Source: Channallabes apus
Taxonomy: Eukaryota > Chordata > Actinopteri > Siluriformes > Clariidae
DNA length: 64,000 nucleotides
NCBI GenBank assembly: GCA_030522415.1
Contig: CM060105.1
Span: 17,230,777-17,294,776, forward strand
Direction of reading: 5' to 3'
Shown: piece after piece, positions 1-12,045 of the stretch
Layout of the letters: every line of letters starts with the position of its first letter
Numbering within the stretch: the stretch's first letter is position 1
Program-made: the position numbers and the translations under genes
The notes under the pieces: generated by a model
What the model saw: the letters and a program-made list of their open reading frames with translations, nothing else
Database searches by the model: none
Told to the model about the DNA's origin: nothing

Positions 1-1230
1 TAGATGTTTTGGCACTGACGGCGTTCCATATTTCTGCACTTCAAAGCCAATATGACATATACTACATAAGGGTATCACTTTTAGGATCGGAGAGACTTAG
101 AGCTTATAATTTCACCTCTTTAGAGAACCCCGCCTTCCCTCCTCCACTACTCGATGCCGGTGGCTTATGGACCCGTCCATGAATGTTCTCCTGCTCCACT
201 TCTCTCCCGTCTGTGGTGTCATGTTGATGTATGAATCCATTTACGAGCACGACAAACTTATTCTGTGTCAACATGGTGCTACTGAAGCTTTTGCGTGTGA
301 TTTTATTCCAAGGAAACACAGTGCTGAAGCCCTTTTTTTTTTTTTTTTTTTTTACTGCTGGGATTAAGCAGTTCTATAAGTCGTTATGTCTCTCGTTTGG
401 TTTAAAGCCATGCACAGCGAGAGCTCGGCTCGAAATCCTGCTGCTCGGTGTTTGGCAGCAAAAAGGAAGATGAGTCATGGAAGCTAAAAAGAAATATCTT
501 GAGTTTTTTCGGGGAGGCAAACATTCATCAAGTGATGCTGAGGCTGCATGAAAATGCTCCGGTATCGATTTGGTCAATCAGCCTTTGCAACAACTAATCA
601 ATCGGTGGCATTGGACCAGCTGGGGAAACTTTTGTGTAAAGATCACAAAGAAGTCTTTTGTGTTTACCTAATATTTATCTCATTCTTCGTCTCTGATCAA
701 GCTCACGCCCACTGATCATTGTTCTCACCTGGTTGATGATGAATGTTGAAGGCCTTGATCAAGCTGCAGAAAGAAAACTCCAGGTTGTGGGGTCAGATTG
801 GATCTAGCTCCTTGTGCTTGAGTCTATCAAAAAGGTCCAAGGGATGGAGTCAGATCAGATCTAACAAAAAGTCCAGGGGGTGAAATCACATCAGATCTAG
901 ATCCGTCTGCCTCCACAAAGATTAACAAAATGTCCAGTGTGTTGTAACGTTATAAAACGTACCATGGGTTAGTGTTGTAGGAGCAGATTGGATCAGGTCC
1001 AGACGATGTTTATCCAAGAGTTATCTCTGCTCTCACTGCAGAACATGACACTTTAGAAAATGAAATATTCTTATATATGTATCTAGAGAAACATATCTAT
1101 AATTTCTGAAAAGAAGTTTAAAACAAACCACATATAAAAATATTAAGCTTACAGTATTTCTAGTAAAAAGTTCACGTTCCACTGGCAGAGAATTTGCTTA
1201 AAAATTTTAGTAATTCGAAATAAGCTCAAA
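1..1230. other. Intergenic stretch, no gene seen
   Basis: No exon with convincing splice signals and family similarity was found. Short open frames are present on both strands, but none resembles a known protein. The stretch has a T-tract at about 332-352 and AT-rich sequence from 1030 onward. Confidence 0.5.
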
Positions 1231-1235
1231 CTTCC

Positions 1236-1305
1236 TATATTGGGTTTGTTGCAAACATATTTTTAAGCAATTTCCCTCTGGGATTAATAAAGTTCTTTGA
1301 ATCTT
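1236..1305 (+). repeat. 3' end of a non-LTR retrotransposon (short fragment)
   Basis: The sequence reads TTTCCCTCTGGGATTAATAA followed by AGTTCTTTGAATCTTGAAT. A 'gggattaataaagt' terminus with a short simple tail is the usual 3' end of several fish LINE families. Only the tail is recognisable and no coding part is present. Confidence 0.45.
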
Positions 1306-2224
1306 GAATATGCAGCTACAGTATAGTTAATAATGACATATCTCTACAGTATATCATACACTGTATATCATGGACTCAGATAGTAGAATTCTAGAAAAAG
1401 CATTAGATTTTTTTTTTATTTTTTGTTTTTTTAAACCCATGGGTAAATAAAGAGGCGGAGGCATGTAATTCAGACCTTTGCCGATGGAGTCTGGGGGGTT
1501 TAAAGAGATGAAGAGCTGAAGATAATCTCTGCACCACTGATTTGCTGGCTTCAGTAGGACATCCTCTGTTGCCTATCTGGGTCTTTAACATGCACATAGG
1601 GTATGGGGTTTATACCGCTTCTCTGAGTCTCCTTTAGTTCAAACATGACAGGCTCAAGCTCTACATTATAATAAACTCATTGTCATTTAACAAAGAAAGA
1701 TGCACAATCATTAATATTCTGAAGCGCTCTGTAAAGAGATGTCACAGCAGGCCTGTTGGTTATCATTTCCCTATAACGGGACGCTTTATTGCTATGTTTT
1801 AATACTTTCCTTATATATATAAGCGATGATTGTGAACATGCTCAATACTTTCACTGTATATTAAGTCCATACTATAATTATTCATTACAGAAGGCAGCAG
1901 TTAATAGTCGAAAATAAGCCGCTTTTTTTTTTTTTGGTGGTCATGCTGTGCGTGTTTACGGCTTGCTTACATACGGTATCCGCTCCTCAGCTGGCGACGT
2001 ATAATGAGGCAAAACACACTTAAATATCACAGACGACAGTAGTTAATCCCCAGCCAGGCGAATATATTGTACTTTGATGCAATTATTGAAACATTGACCG
2101 ATTACATGTTTGTTTGTTTTTTCCCCCAAATCCATCCATACATTTATGCTGTGGGACAAAATATTATGCCATGCAACACGATACCATATGATATGATGTA
2201 ATATATAGTAATCCAATACATTAT
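1306..2224. other. Intergenic stretch, no gene seen
   Basis: AT-rich sequence with short homopolymer runs, such as T-tracts near 1410-1430 and 1922-1935. I recognise no exon, RNA gene or repeat family. Confidence 0.45.
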
Positions 2225-2415
2225 AACGAAATGTAGTGGTTAGCACTGTCGCCTTGCACCGCAGGGTCCGGGTTCGATTCCCGGCCAGGCTCGATTCCCG
2301 TCTCTGTGTGCATGGAGTTTGCATGTTCTACCCGTGCTTGGTGGGTTTCCTCCGGGTACTCCGGTTTCCTCCCACAGTCCAAAGATATGCAGGTTAGGCT
2401 AATTGGCGTTCCCAA
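2225..2415 (+). repeat. Dispersed teleost repeat ('gtggttagcactgtcgcc' family)
   Basis: It starts with a tRNA-like stretch, AGTGGTTAGCACTGTCGCCT, followed by GGTTCGATTCCCGG. It continues with the phrases 'tgtgcatggagtttgcatgttct', 'tgggtttcctccgg' and 'agtccaaagatatgcaggtt'. The same block recurs in this window at about 34.3, 35.2, 53.1 and 53.7 kb, and in reverse at 4.85, 13.4, 33.9 and 56.2 kb. The tRNA-like start probably reflects a SINE origin. It is not a functional tRNA gene. Confidence 0.75.
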
Positions 2416-2839
2416 ACTCCCAAGAGCTTCAAAGCTAACTAGCTTCTCACACGAGGCTGAATCTTAAATCCCTCTCTAACCCCTAAACGAGGGCACTACT
2501 TGGTGTGTGGAACGAGGGATACCCCCTACGTAGCTCACTAGCTTTACATGTAACCCTATCTAGGTTTCAACCCAGGAACCCGGATGTTGGATGATATTTT
2601 CGAATGCGGAATAAGTGCAAATATAAAGAGAAACTTGGGAGATTTACAGGACTGTCCACCACCTAATGACACTAACTGTCTGGCGCAGGCTCAACGCTAG
2701 TTCTGTCGATAATAAAAAGTGTTTGTGGAACTGTTGTATAAAAGCAATATCAGTCCTGAATATCCGTACAGCCATCGTGCCTATGACCGCATCACTGCCG
2801 TGCTGATATACAGTACAACAGCACTACTTACATTTACAG
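2416..2839. other. Intergenic stretch, nothing recognised
   Basis: There is no open frame with family similarity and no recognisable repeat in this interval. Confidence 0.4.
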
Positions 2840-2965
2840 TTAGGCGTTTGGCAGATGGCCTTATCCAGAGCGACTTACATTTCTATCTCATTATACATCT
2901 GAGCAGTTGAGCTCAAGGGCCCAACAGGGAGAACTTGGTGGTCGTGGGACTTAAACATGGTACCT
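2840..2965 (-). repeat. tRNA-derived SINE, reverse orientation
   Basis: Read on the minus strand, it contains 'gggcccttgagctcaa' and ends with 'gtaagtcgctctggataaggccatctgccaaacgcc'-like sequence. The second phrase is the 3' domain shared by many fish SINEs. The same end is seen in the forward SINE at 13.53-13.72 kb. Confidence 0.65.
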
Positions 2966-4643
2966 TCCGGACTTATGGAACTTCCGTCCAATGAATTAAC
3001 CACAATTGATAGATTACCATACAAAGTTACATAGTGCAAATAAATAAAAAAAAGTGTTCCTTGCAAAGACAGAGCCTTGGACAGGACACAAAGTGCGCGC
3101 ATTCACATAGTCATTCACACCTAAGGGCAATTCAGCACAGCCAATGCACCAACCCTAGCGGAAAGCAGATGTGAGGATAGAAACAAATCCCGAATGCAGG
3201 CCAGGTCGAGTCGTTACTTGCTACCGTCGCTTGTGTTGCTCATCAGGGGTCTACGGTTACATCAGGACTCCACCTCAGGATGTGCCGTTATAGGGAAAAA
3301 CAATCCACTTCAGTGTGGGAACAGTCATTTGTTCAACTCCCTGTCACTGCTTCTCTTCCCGACAACAGTGTGTTCCGTCACGTTTTATTCCTTACTGTGT
3401 TAATGTGTTAGAATTACTTCCTGAAACATTTATCAAATCCTTGACACCCCTAGACTAAAAAAAAAACAAAAAACGATCTGTTTGTCGAGCCGCTATTAAT
3501 TTCCTAAATGTTACGCTGACATTTCCTGTTACTCTGGCCTAAAGGGAGGAAAGAAAAAAGAAATTACAACCCTGAATGCTTGACTTTTACACAGCAATCA
3601 CCTATACAATATACCGATTCATTCTCATCCCAGAACGATCAGCGTGGAGGCACTTCATCTATAACGACACCCTACACAGATAAGACGATGAGCATTTTTA
3701 TAACAGCTCCGTCAACATTATACTGACATCCTTATGGCTTTCCACTCGGGCTCCTGTGTAGCTCCCGGCCACGAATCCTATGGAAGAAGGCACGTGGCAG
3801 GTGTGTATAATTAATTGCTGAATCCCTAACATCACAGACGTTTGCACAGCCTCCCTGCAGGGCTGAGTGAGGAAGCCAAATAAAGATGTCTCACTTCCAT
3901 ATTTGGAGCTGCGAATGCGAGTGACGCTCACGTCCTCGCCTTTTCAGCCGGTCGTCTGTAGCAGCTTTTCATCACTGCTGTCTAGCACAATTTCCTGATT
4001 GTGATAAGACCAAATTACAACATCCGTGTCTGGAATGATATCGCGAAAAGCCACGAATTAGGGCGAAGCACGCAGTTTTAAAAAAAAAAAAGAAAAAAAA
4101 AAAAGGGTCAAACCCGTACACTGCTACGACTAACATTTGATCCGATCTTTGTGAGCAATACTGAGATTAAGGGCAGGACTTAAATGAAATAATGAAAGCG
4201 GGAATGTCAAACAGTACTCACCCCTGGCTGATTTTAGACAAGCCACTTAAGTGCAATTTTCTGTCCTGCTCCCGACATCAAAGAGCGCTGGGAAAGGTGC
4301 TTGTTGACCCTGAAATCATCAAGAGCGCAATTCTGGGAATTGAAAGCGCATAACTGGTCCCGTTTTTCTCTTCCCTCTGTTATTCAAAGTGAAGCAGGAA
4401 TAGAATATACTTTGTCTATCTGTACTTTCTTACTACATATCAAAGTGTTATTATGGTATATTTATTCATACTATTAGTGAGTGTTAGTGATTTAATTTTT
4501 AAGTGAAAAAGGGATTAAATTTCTCCTAAATGAATACTTGCTGTATAATGGATAGATTTTTACAGAGCAGTGATGAAAATGTTTATTAATGTAGAACAAT
4601 ACTATCAGCAATCGTGCCAATTTGTCAGTACACCAGAGATATG
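2966..4643. other. Intergenic stretch, no gene seen
   Basis: Mixed-composition DNA with A-tracts at about 3457-3473 and 4079-4104. No supported exon or recognised transposon was found. Confidence 0.4.
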
Positions 4644-5130
4644 ATCAGACTGCTGGCCTCCGAGGAACTCCAGGAACATTTGTGGAAACGGCTTAGACAA
4701 TTTGCCAATTTGTCATCTGCAGTGACCTTCTCATGCTGCACGATATAGTAACCGCTATAGACATACGCGAGTCTGAATATACTGTACATAAGCAACCAGA
4801 ATGTGGAATTTGTGGATGAACGTCCCTGATCCTCACTCACTTTCTATACCTGCATTTATCCTGTATAATAGATCGCAGGGGGCCTGGAGCCAATCCCAGG
4901 ATCCTCATTCACACACTACGGGCAATTTTGGGAACATCAATTAGCCTAACCTTGCATGTCTTTAGACCGTGTGAGGAAACCCATCAAGCACATGGAGTAG
5001 CTCAGTGGTTAAGCCATTGGACTATGATATTTTTGGCATGTATGCCAAAATGTCTAAATGTAACGCAGAGGCGCGAATCGAACCGGGCCAGGAATCGAAC
5101 CCGGATCCTGGAAGTGCAAGACGTCAGTGC
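4644..5130. repeat. Copy 1 of a local direct duplication
   Basis: From ATCAGACTGCTGGCCTCC onward this segment matches 13180-13805 nearly base for base for about 350 bp. It then contains a tRNA-SINE head (TAGCTCAGTGGTTAAG at about 4998) that breaks off early, and rejoins the other copy at the 'gcagaggc...gaatcaaacc/gaatcgaacc...tgcaagacg' part. The shared block includes a reversed copy of the teleost dispersed repeat. This copy therefore looks like the internally deleted version of the 13.2-kb copy. Confidence 0.8.
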
Positions 5131-5579
5131 CACCCGTCCCTGATCCTCATCCTCAGTAAAATGCTTCAACATTCTTGAGTAAGCGTCACCTTTTGAAAAC
5201 ATGAACCTCTATCCATTGTTTCAACAAAGCATTCAATGCAAAGTTTTGCTAATTGGCTAATGTTAACTAGGTACATGTAGTTTCCCAATGCCGGATTAGA
5301 TTAGCTCATGTAAACATTCTTGGGTCAAAATCTACATCTGGTTATTCACAGGTAAATTTTCTTCTCTTTCATAAGCAGCATTCAATATTTCCTCATGCAA
5401 AGTAGTGCTGCTGCTTTAAAATGAAAATCCTCCCCTAACACTTTGAAGTAATAAATAATAAAAGCTACTTGTCTGATAAAAGCATGTCATTAATTCAATT
5501 TCAGGAGCAACACACTTCTTTTTTTTTTTCTGCTTTTAACAGGGTGCTCAAAAAGCCAGATGTTTGGTGAGAGGACATG

Positions 5580-5760
5580 AGGGATAGCTTAACGGCTTAG
5601 CGGCTGAGAGTTGGTCCTCTTAACCAGAAGGTTCAAACCCCACCATTGCCAGCGAGTCGAGTCGCTGTCGGAGCCAAGACCAAGACCTTTAACCCTCAAC
5701 TGCTTCATAAGAGCGCACCGCAGTGTCCCTGCAGTCCAACATCAATTTCCACACCAAAGT
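5580..5760 (+). repeat. tRNA-derived SINE, degenerate
   Basis: It begins with 'gggatagcttaacggcttagcgg' and continues through 'agaaggttcaaaccccaccattgccag' and 'agacctttaaccctcaactgcttc'. This is the usual order of a fish tRNA-head SINE: box A-like sequence, box B-like GGTTCAAACCC, then the 'cccttaaccct' body. It is diverged and lacks a clear tail. Confidence 0.6.
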
Positions 5761-5959
5761 GAGGCTGTAAGGAAAGATCATTTCCATCAGCTTTGATGTA
5801 ACAACAAATAATAATGACCTCCACAAAGCAACAGGGATGTAACCAAATACGGATAAATTATACAGCGAGAGCTACCGTAGATTATGTGTTCTGAACAGAC
5901 AAACACAGATGGGTTCAGAACCACATCATTAGGCCAGAGCTTTCACTGTATATGTTGTA

Positions 5960-6115
5960 GATTGACTGGAAATGTCCACCTTACAGAATGTAATTGTACA
6001 AAAAAGTTGATTAGAGATGGGAAACATACAAAGAGCTGCTAAAATGATACCAAAATCATTTATAAGCTTTAAAAGAGACCAAAACCAGAAAGATGTGGAA
6101 GAAAATGGAAAACTA
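5960..6115 (+). mobile_element. Tc1-like transposon, 5' half (split by insertion)
   Basis: Translated in plus-strand frames, the end of this segment gives the arginine- and lysine-rich linker common to Tc1 transposases (RPKPERCGRKWKTT). The coding sequence stops abruptly at 6115, where the 6116-12275 element begins, and resumes at 12276 with the continuing IRMD... stretch. The left terminal repeat is not recognisable, so the start is approximate. Confidence 0.7.
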
Positions 6116-7209
6116 CCCAGATAGCAGAACAACATTGAATCATCGTTGAATCAACATTAAAGCATCAACCAACTTGTTATTGAATCAATGTTGAAATTTC
6201 AATGTTAAATGTTGATTTTTCATCAGGTTTGCACCTTGAAATAATGTTATTTCAATGATGAAAAATAGATCAAGATGGGCATAAAATCAATGTTTGTTCA
6301 ACGTAAATTCAATCACTTATTTTACATTGAATCAACATTGAAACAATTATAGTTTAGTCTTGCTTTATGAACAGCAAGATTCTATGACAGTAAATCATGT
6401 CCGTTTTGATTTATTTATTTAAATCAGAGACCATGTAGGGCTGAAAAGCTTTTTTTTTTTTTTTTAAACAAAAAGTCAGTAACTCAACATCCTTCAGTTT
6501 ACATGTAAACATATTTATTTATTTATGCTCCATACCCATTTAAACAGGAAGTAACATCACAATTACAATAAAACAACTATATAATAAAACACACTACAAC
6601 TTACATACAAATTATTATAAACTGGATGGCAATATGACTTTTTAGAAGAGAACTATTAGAAGATATTGTTAATTCTGAATTCATAAAACAGAATCTAACT
6701 GCCAAGAGAAGAGACTGGAAAACCATAATATAAAAATGGCAGCCTGCCTCAGCAAAATTCAGTCAAATGCAAATAGAAACAACCAAGTCAGAAACACAAC
6801 AGATGACTGAAACATTATTCGTAAGTTGAAATGTATTTACTCAGCAAAACAGATAATAAGACATGAGTCTGAACTTATGGTTTTCCACCACGAGCAATTT
6901 CCCCCAGCCGTTCTGGGGCATAACGAAGCCATTTCTGAACTGTTGAAGCAAAGAAACTCTGTGGCCTCCTTTTCTTCAGCTTTCAGCTGTTGTTGTAGTA
7001 GTGCATCTAAAGAATGAAAAACAAACAAAAGGTTAGAACTATACAATGCTCTAAAAACTTGGAGTGGTAGTTGTTTATGAATGACAGAAGGTGGGTCCTA
7101 AATTTTTGGAAATGTGACTTTTACAAATGTACAGATATGCAACATATGTTTTGAAATGTCCTACAATCTTCCATAGATACAATGCACACATTAGATTTTT
7201 TTTAATATA

Positions 7210-8582
7210 CAGGTCCTTCTCAAAAAATTAGCATATTGTGATAAAGTTCATTATTTTCTGTAATGTACTCAAACATTAGACTTTCATATATTTTAGATTC
7301 ATTACACACAACTGAAGTAGTTAAACCCTTTTATTGTTTTAATGTTGATGATTGTGGCATACAGCTCATGAAAACCCAAAATCCCTATCTCAAAAAATTT
7401 GCATATTTCATCCGACCAATAAAAGAAAAGTGTTTTTAATACAAAAATAGTCAACCTTCATATAATTATGTTCAGTTCTGCACTCAATACTTGGTCGGGA
7501 ATCCTTTTGCAGATTCTTGTGTCTTGTGTCTCAACTTTCTCTTCACAATATCCCACAGATTCTCTATGGGGTTCAGGTCAGGAGAGTTGGCAGGCCAATT
7601 GAGCACAGTAATACCATGGTCAGTAAACCATTTACCAGTGGTTTTGGTATTGTGAGCAGGTGCCAGGTCGTGCTGAAAAACTAAATCTTCATCTCCATAA
7701 AGCTTTTCAGCAGATGGAAGCATGAAGTGCTCCAAAATCTCCTGATAGCTAGCTGCATTGACCCTGCCCTTGATAAAACACAGTGGACCAACACCAGCAG
7801 CTGACATGGCACCCCAGACCATCACTGACTGTGGGTACTTGACACTGGACTTCAGGCATTTTGGCATTTCCCTCTCCCCAGTCTTCCTCCAGACTCTGGC
7901 ACCTTGATTTCCGAATGACATGCAAAATTTGCGACCTGTAGCCCATTTCCTGCACACGCCTGTACACGGTGGCTCTGGATGTTTCTACTCCAGACTCAGT
8001 CCACTGCTTCCGCAGGTCCCCCAAGGTCTGGAATCGGTCCTTCTCCACAATCTTCTTCAGGGCCCGGTCACCTCTTCTCGTTGTGCAGCGTTTTCTGCCA
8101 CACTTTTTCCTTCCCACAGACTTCCCACTGAGGTGCCTTGATACAGCACTCTGGGAACAGCCTATTCGTTCAGAAATGTCTGTGTCTTACCCTCTTGCTT
8201 GAGGGTGTCAATGATGGCCTTCTGGACAGCAGTCAGGTCGGCAGTCTTACCCATGATTGTGGTTTTGAGTAATGAACCAGGCTGGGAGTTTTTAAAAGCC
8301 TCAGGAATCTTTTGTAGGTGTTTAGAGTTAATTAGTTGATTCAGATGATTAGGTTAATAGCTCGTTTAGAGAACCTTTTCATGATATGCTAATTTTTTGA
8401 GATAGAGATTTTGGGTTTTCATGAGCTGTATGCCACAATCATCAATATTAAAACAATAAAAGGCTTGAACTACTTCAGTTGTGTGTAATGAATCTAAAAT
8501 ATATGAAAGTCTAATGTTTATCAGTACATTACAGAAAATAATGAACTTTATCACAATATGCTAATTTTTTGAGAAGGACCTG
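7210..8582 (-). mobile_element. Tc1-like transposon with ~200-bp terminal inverted repeats, defective
   Basis: It begins CAGGTCCTTCTCAAAAAATT and ends with the exact inverse, with TA on both sides (7208-7209 and 8583-8584). The inverted match continues for roughly 200 bp with few differences, and the 'ctcaaaaaatt(t/a)gcatat' motif is repeated at its inner edge. This is the IR/DR design known for fish Tc1-like elements. The transposase between the repeats is broken (separate entry). Confidence 0.93.
7484..8255 (-). pseudogene. Tc1-like transposase, frameshifted and internally deleted
   Basis: The C-terminal part reads in one frame (7484 to about 7930). It contains VMVWGAMSAAGVGP, the second catalytic Asp context FQHDLAPAHN and the Glu context [11 protein letters not shown], and ends with PTKY. 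The N-terminal helix-turn-helix part (RRGDRALKKIVEKDRFQTL) lies upstream in another frame. The block that should carry the first catalytic Asp (normally WSDES/WTDE) is missing between them. It cannot encode an active transposase. Confidence 0.9.
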
Positions 8583-10227
8583 TATGTGTTATTTCACAAT
8601 CTGCAAATGTTGTCCTACAATGTACATATTCAATGCTATGAAAACAAATATACTTAATGTAACAATGTAGTCTTTTATGTGCAAAAAAAAAAAAAAAAAC
8701 CTGTAGGACCACATAAATAAATAAATTTAAAAAAAAAATCAATCCGTGGCGACGGTTTTGCAATTTGTCCCCCGCACTCACAAATACTTAAACTGTTCCC
8801 TCAGTTTAACAAATCGTGGCCACGGATTAACAAACTATGCACAAATTTCCAATCCGTACGCTCAGATACCGTACTGTTTGCATATTTATTCTTAACGTGA
8901 AGACTTATTTTGGTGATTTTATTATAAGCTTTTTACCCAGAGTTAGATGCATGCTGCACTGTTAATGTTATTATTAAATAACGCCTATTATTACATTGCA
9001 TTTAGTTTGAGAGCAAAGTAATGACAACATAAACTGTACATTATTTGTTTTGCATTGCTTTTTACCTTCTCCTCAAACTCACACTGCATGATTTTCAAAG
9101 TCATCGGATCACCATTGTTTTCACACTGTACTATCTGTGGTAGCATTTAGTTGCTGCTGTGTTCACACTGCACAATGAATTGGCGGCAGGAGATTACACA
9201 CTGCATGACTTTACAATAGGATGAATCGCCAACAACTCTGTCTGGTGTGCAAGCTACAACCAAATGCACACAAGAAGTGATAAGGAAACAACGCAAGATC
9301 ATGCTGACATTGTGGTCTATAATTCCTCCCCGAACAAACAATAATTAAAAAAAGATGACGTCCTTGTTTAAGATCCCATATGGTCAAAACTGAAATTTCA
9401 TGGCTTTTTTCATGGTAACTGAGGTCTAGGGGCTATGTAACTACCATATAAGTTTCAAAACAGTCAATCCATAATAGAATGCACCCAGCTTGCATAAAGT
9501 AGCTCTGCCTTTTCACGAGCTGCTGTGATGTCCAATCTACTCAGTCACCGCTTTCAGTCACCATCAACCACCATCCCACCCTTCTTTTGCCAAAACATCA
9601 CGTCCATGCCATTGCTGAACAACAATAACATGAAAACAAGTCGAAAAAACGCTGTTCAGTCGATAGATGTCGAAACTACATCATTACACAGGCTTCCGAA
9701 CAACATTGGTCTTTTATATTATTGGCACGTCAGCTTCAGCATCTTTCACACAGCCATTCCATTAAACTTTAAAAATTTACATTAAAAATTTTATTTAATT
9801 AATAGAAGTTAATTGATAAAGAAAATCTATTTATGACATTATTTTTGACAGCATTATGATTATTTATTAAAACTTCAGACAACAACAATTAGTGCCACGA
9901 GGTTATTTGCAACACTATATGTTCTACAAAATAGAGGACTACACACCTTACAGCGCAATATAATGTGGCTTTAGAAGAGGAAAGGTAGGATTAAGAAGTG
10001 AGCAAGTGATGAATTAGTATTATAGGTCCCAAGCAGATACAGTAACAATAATGGGTGCCCTACCTTATGCAGTCTCCATTGATGGCTAATAAACATTGAT
10101 ACAAGTAGGCTATGGTTAAAGTTGTGAACTTATAAAGTCTTAAATGTTTTGTTTTCCCTTCTCAACGCATTATGCATTTACTCACCAATAATGGCTACCT
10201 TTTTAATTTGGTCAAGTCTCCAAGTCG
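8583..10227. other. Interior of the 6.16-kb element, no gene recognised
   Basis: AT-rich sequence with a tract of repeated 'aatccgtggc' and 'caaatcgtggccacggatt' blocks at about 8740-8860, which are partly inverted. No reading frame resembles a protein family known to me. Confidence 0.4.
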
Positions 10228-10345
10228 AAGGTGCCCAGCAGCAGATTCCGTACCATGGCAGTAGCAGAGGTGGCAAGGCGGGCTGCTCTCCACGCTTCTG
10301 CCTGGCAAAACACCCCAGAGCCTTTTATAACTTCAATCTGAAAAA
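10228..10345 (-). pseudogene. BEN-domain-like coding fragment
   Basis: The minus-strand translation reads IEVIKGSGVFCQAEAWRAAR and continues through LATSATAMVRNLLLGTFDLET to a stop. The GSGV...W...A...T.M.R.LLLG.F spacing resembles the BEN domain, a DNA- and protein-binding fold that occurs in some transposon-encoded proteins. The fragment is about 40 residues, ends in a stop codon and has no visible partner exons. The resemblance was judged from memory of the family pattern. Confidence 0.4.
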
Positions 10346-10432
10346 TTATTTCACATCACAATATTAATTTATTGGCAATTTTTAGAAACTTTTCATGTTT
10401 CATACTGATTCTTATGTTTAGCTTCCCAATAG

Positions 10433-11840
10433 TTAATAGGATTTTATGTATATTATAATGCAGATTAATGATAATCTGGACATTCTGGACATTTGTTTAC
10501 ATGCAGGGTAAAACTGCAACAGGAACAGTACAAAATAAAAACTGAAAAAAGACGGACATTCAGAGTAAAACAGTGCAAGATAATAAAAAAAAACTGTACA
10601 AAACATACATGCAGGGTAAGCATTGGTGGGAGCAATGTCCAAGCAGTGTAGAGAAATATTTCTGTACGACTTCATTGTTTTGTGCTGTGTAGTATAGTAT
10701 TGTAATAGCTGATCAGAGTGATCAACTCCCCATGTGCTGGTTGTACGCAGTCACAGGACATGGAAATGTCTTTGTAGTCCATGTACCTTGTAATTTCACC
10801 CTCATCTTCACCGCGTCTACTGTAAAGCAGAATGGATGGTAGAACAGGTAGATACTTCTCGTGTGTCCATCCACTTCACAAATACAAGAGGTCCATCTGA
10901 ACGGAGCTTGCGTGTCCTGATGTGAGGGGCTGGTGAAGGCAAGGGTGATGCAGACACATTCCTAAAAACAAATTTAAAAAAAAAATGTTAACCTATACTG
11001 TTCAGAGTAAATGGATGTGCAATTAATATGGATGCACAATATATACAGTACAGAGATGACCAAAAATGTATCCACACTTCAACATGAAAAATATACACCT
11101 CTCTTCTGTAGGTCACATGACAGCATCAATGATGGTGATAGATAATACTACACACTGCAGCCATAATTCAATTTGAGTTTTAAAAAACACCATCCACTGG
11201 ACATTACACACATATTGAACACATTCTAAACAATTACATCTTATCAGGTATTTCTAAATACACGCTAAACAAAAGGGATTATATACATTTACACCAAAGA
11301 AATATTCATAAGCATCACTTAGCTACATAAGGCAGTATTTTAGCCACCTGCAACTTGCTTGTTTGTGCTAAATAACATTACTGATAGCAGTGTTATAAGC
11401 TAACCAAAATGGAGCCAAATACACATTAGCAACCATAATCTAAAGCTATCCAAAACAAGGTGAATATAAACATCTGTAAACTCCATAAGGCATTAGCTTA
11501 GCCACCGGGAAATATCATGTTTGTGCTACATGAGGCAGAATGTTAGCATGATTTACCTAAACTATATAAATGGCATTGAAAGCCAATGTGTCACACAAGC
11601 TGACAAGAGCTAGCTGTAGTGAGGAAAATATTTACTAATATTAGTTTAATATTATCAGAATAAGAGTTATATAAGACTTAATAACTTACCCAGTGTAGCA
11701 TGGGTCTATTCTCTGTTCAAAATGCTCCCGTTCGTCGTCGGAGTCACACAGTCTTCTTCTGAGGTAAATGTAAACTTTCCAGAACATTCTGAAGAGTTTC
11801 CTCGGATGTGTAAGCGCGTGCCATCTTCCAAAACGTGCTG
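10433..11840 (-). pseudogene. piggyBac-like transposase remnant
   Basis: Minus-strand pieces occur in the order expected for a piggyBac transposase. First is a short N-terminal start (MARAYTSEETLQNVLES, about 11830) with an acidic follow-on in another frame (DSDDEREHFEQ) ending at a GTAAGT splice donor near 11690. Next, at about 10970-10810, comes PLVFVKWMDTREVSTCSTIH, then FPCPVTAYNQHMG, SYYNTIL and finally SYRNISLHCLDIAPTNAY. These match the family's KWKDxRxVxxLSTxH, YNxxMGGVD and WYRxxFFHLxDxAxxNA blocks. The catalytic Asp blocks are absent and several stops and frame changes intervene. Confidence 0.65.
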
Positions 11841-11872
11841 AAAACTCACTGAATCGGAGTATTTTCAAGCCT

Positions 11873-12045
11873 GTATGTGTGTGTGTATGTATGGGTGTGT
11901 GTGTGTATGTATGGGGTGTGTGTGTTTGTGTATGGGGGGTGTGTGTATGTATGGGGTGTGTGTGTGTGTATGTATGGGGGGGGTGTGTGTGTGTGTATGG
12001 GGTGTGTGTGTGTGTGTGTATGTATGGGGGTGTGTACATGCATAC
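11873..12045 (+). repeat. GT-rich minisatellite/microsatellite
   Basis: Irregular repeats of TGTGTGTATGTATGGGGTG cover about 170 bp. The open frames in it (Cys/Val/Gly-rich on plus, Thr/His/Pro-rich on minus) are by-products of the repeat. Confidence 0.9.

Noticed and set aside
104..319. 71-codon minus-strand open frame with an apparently ordinary amino-acid mix
   Set aside because: It resembles no family that I know, has no partner exons, and no splice acceptor or start context stands out. Chance is the simpler explanation.
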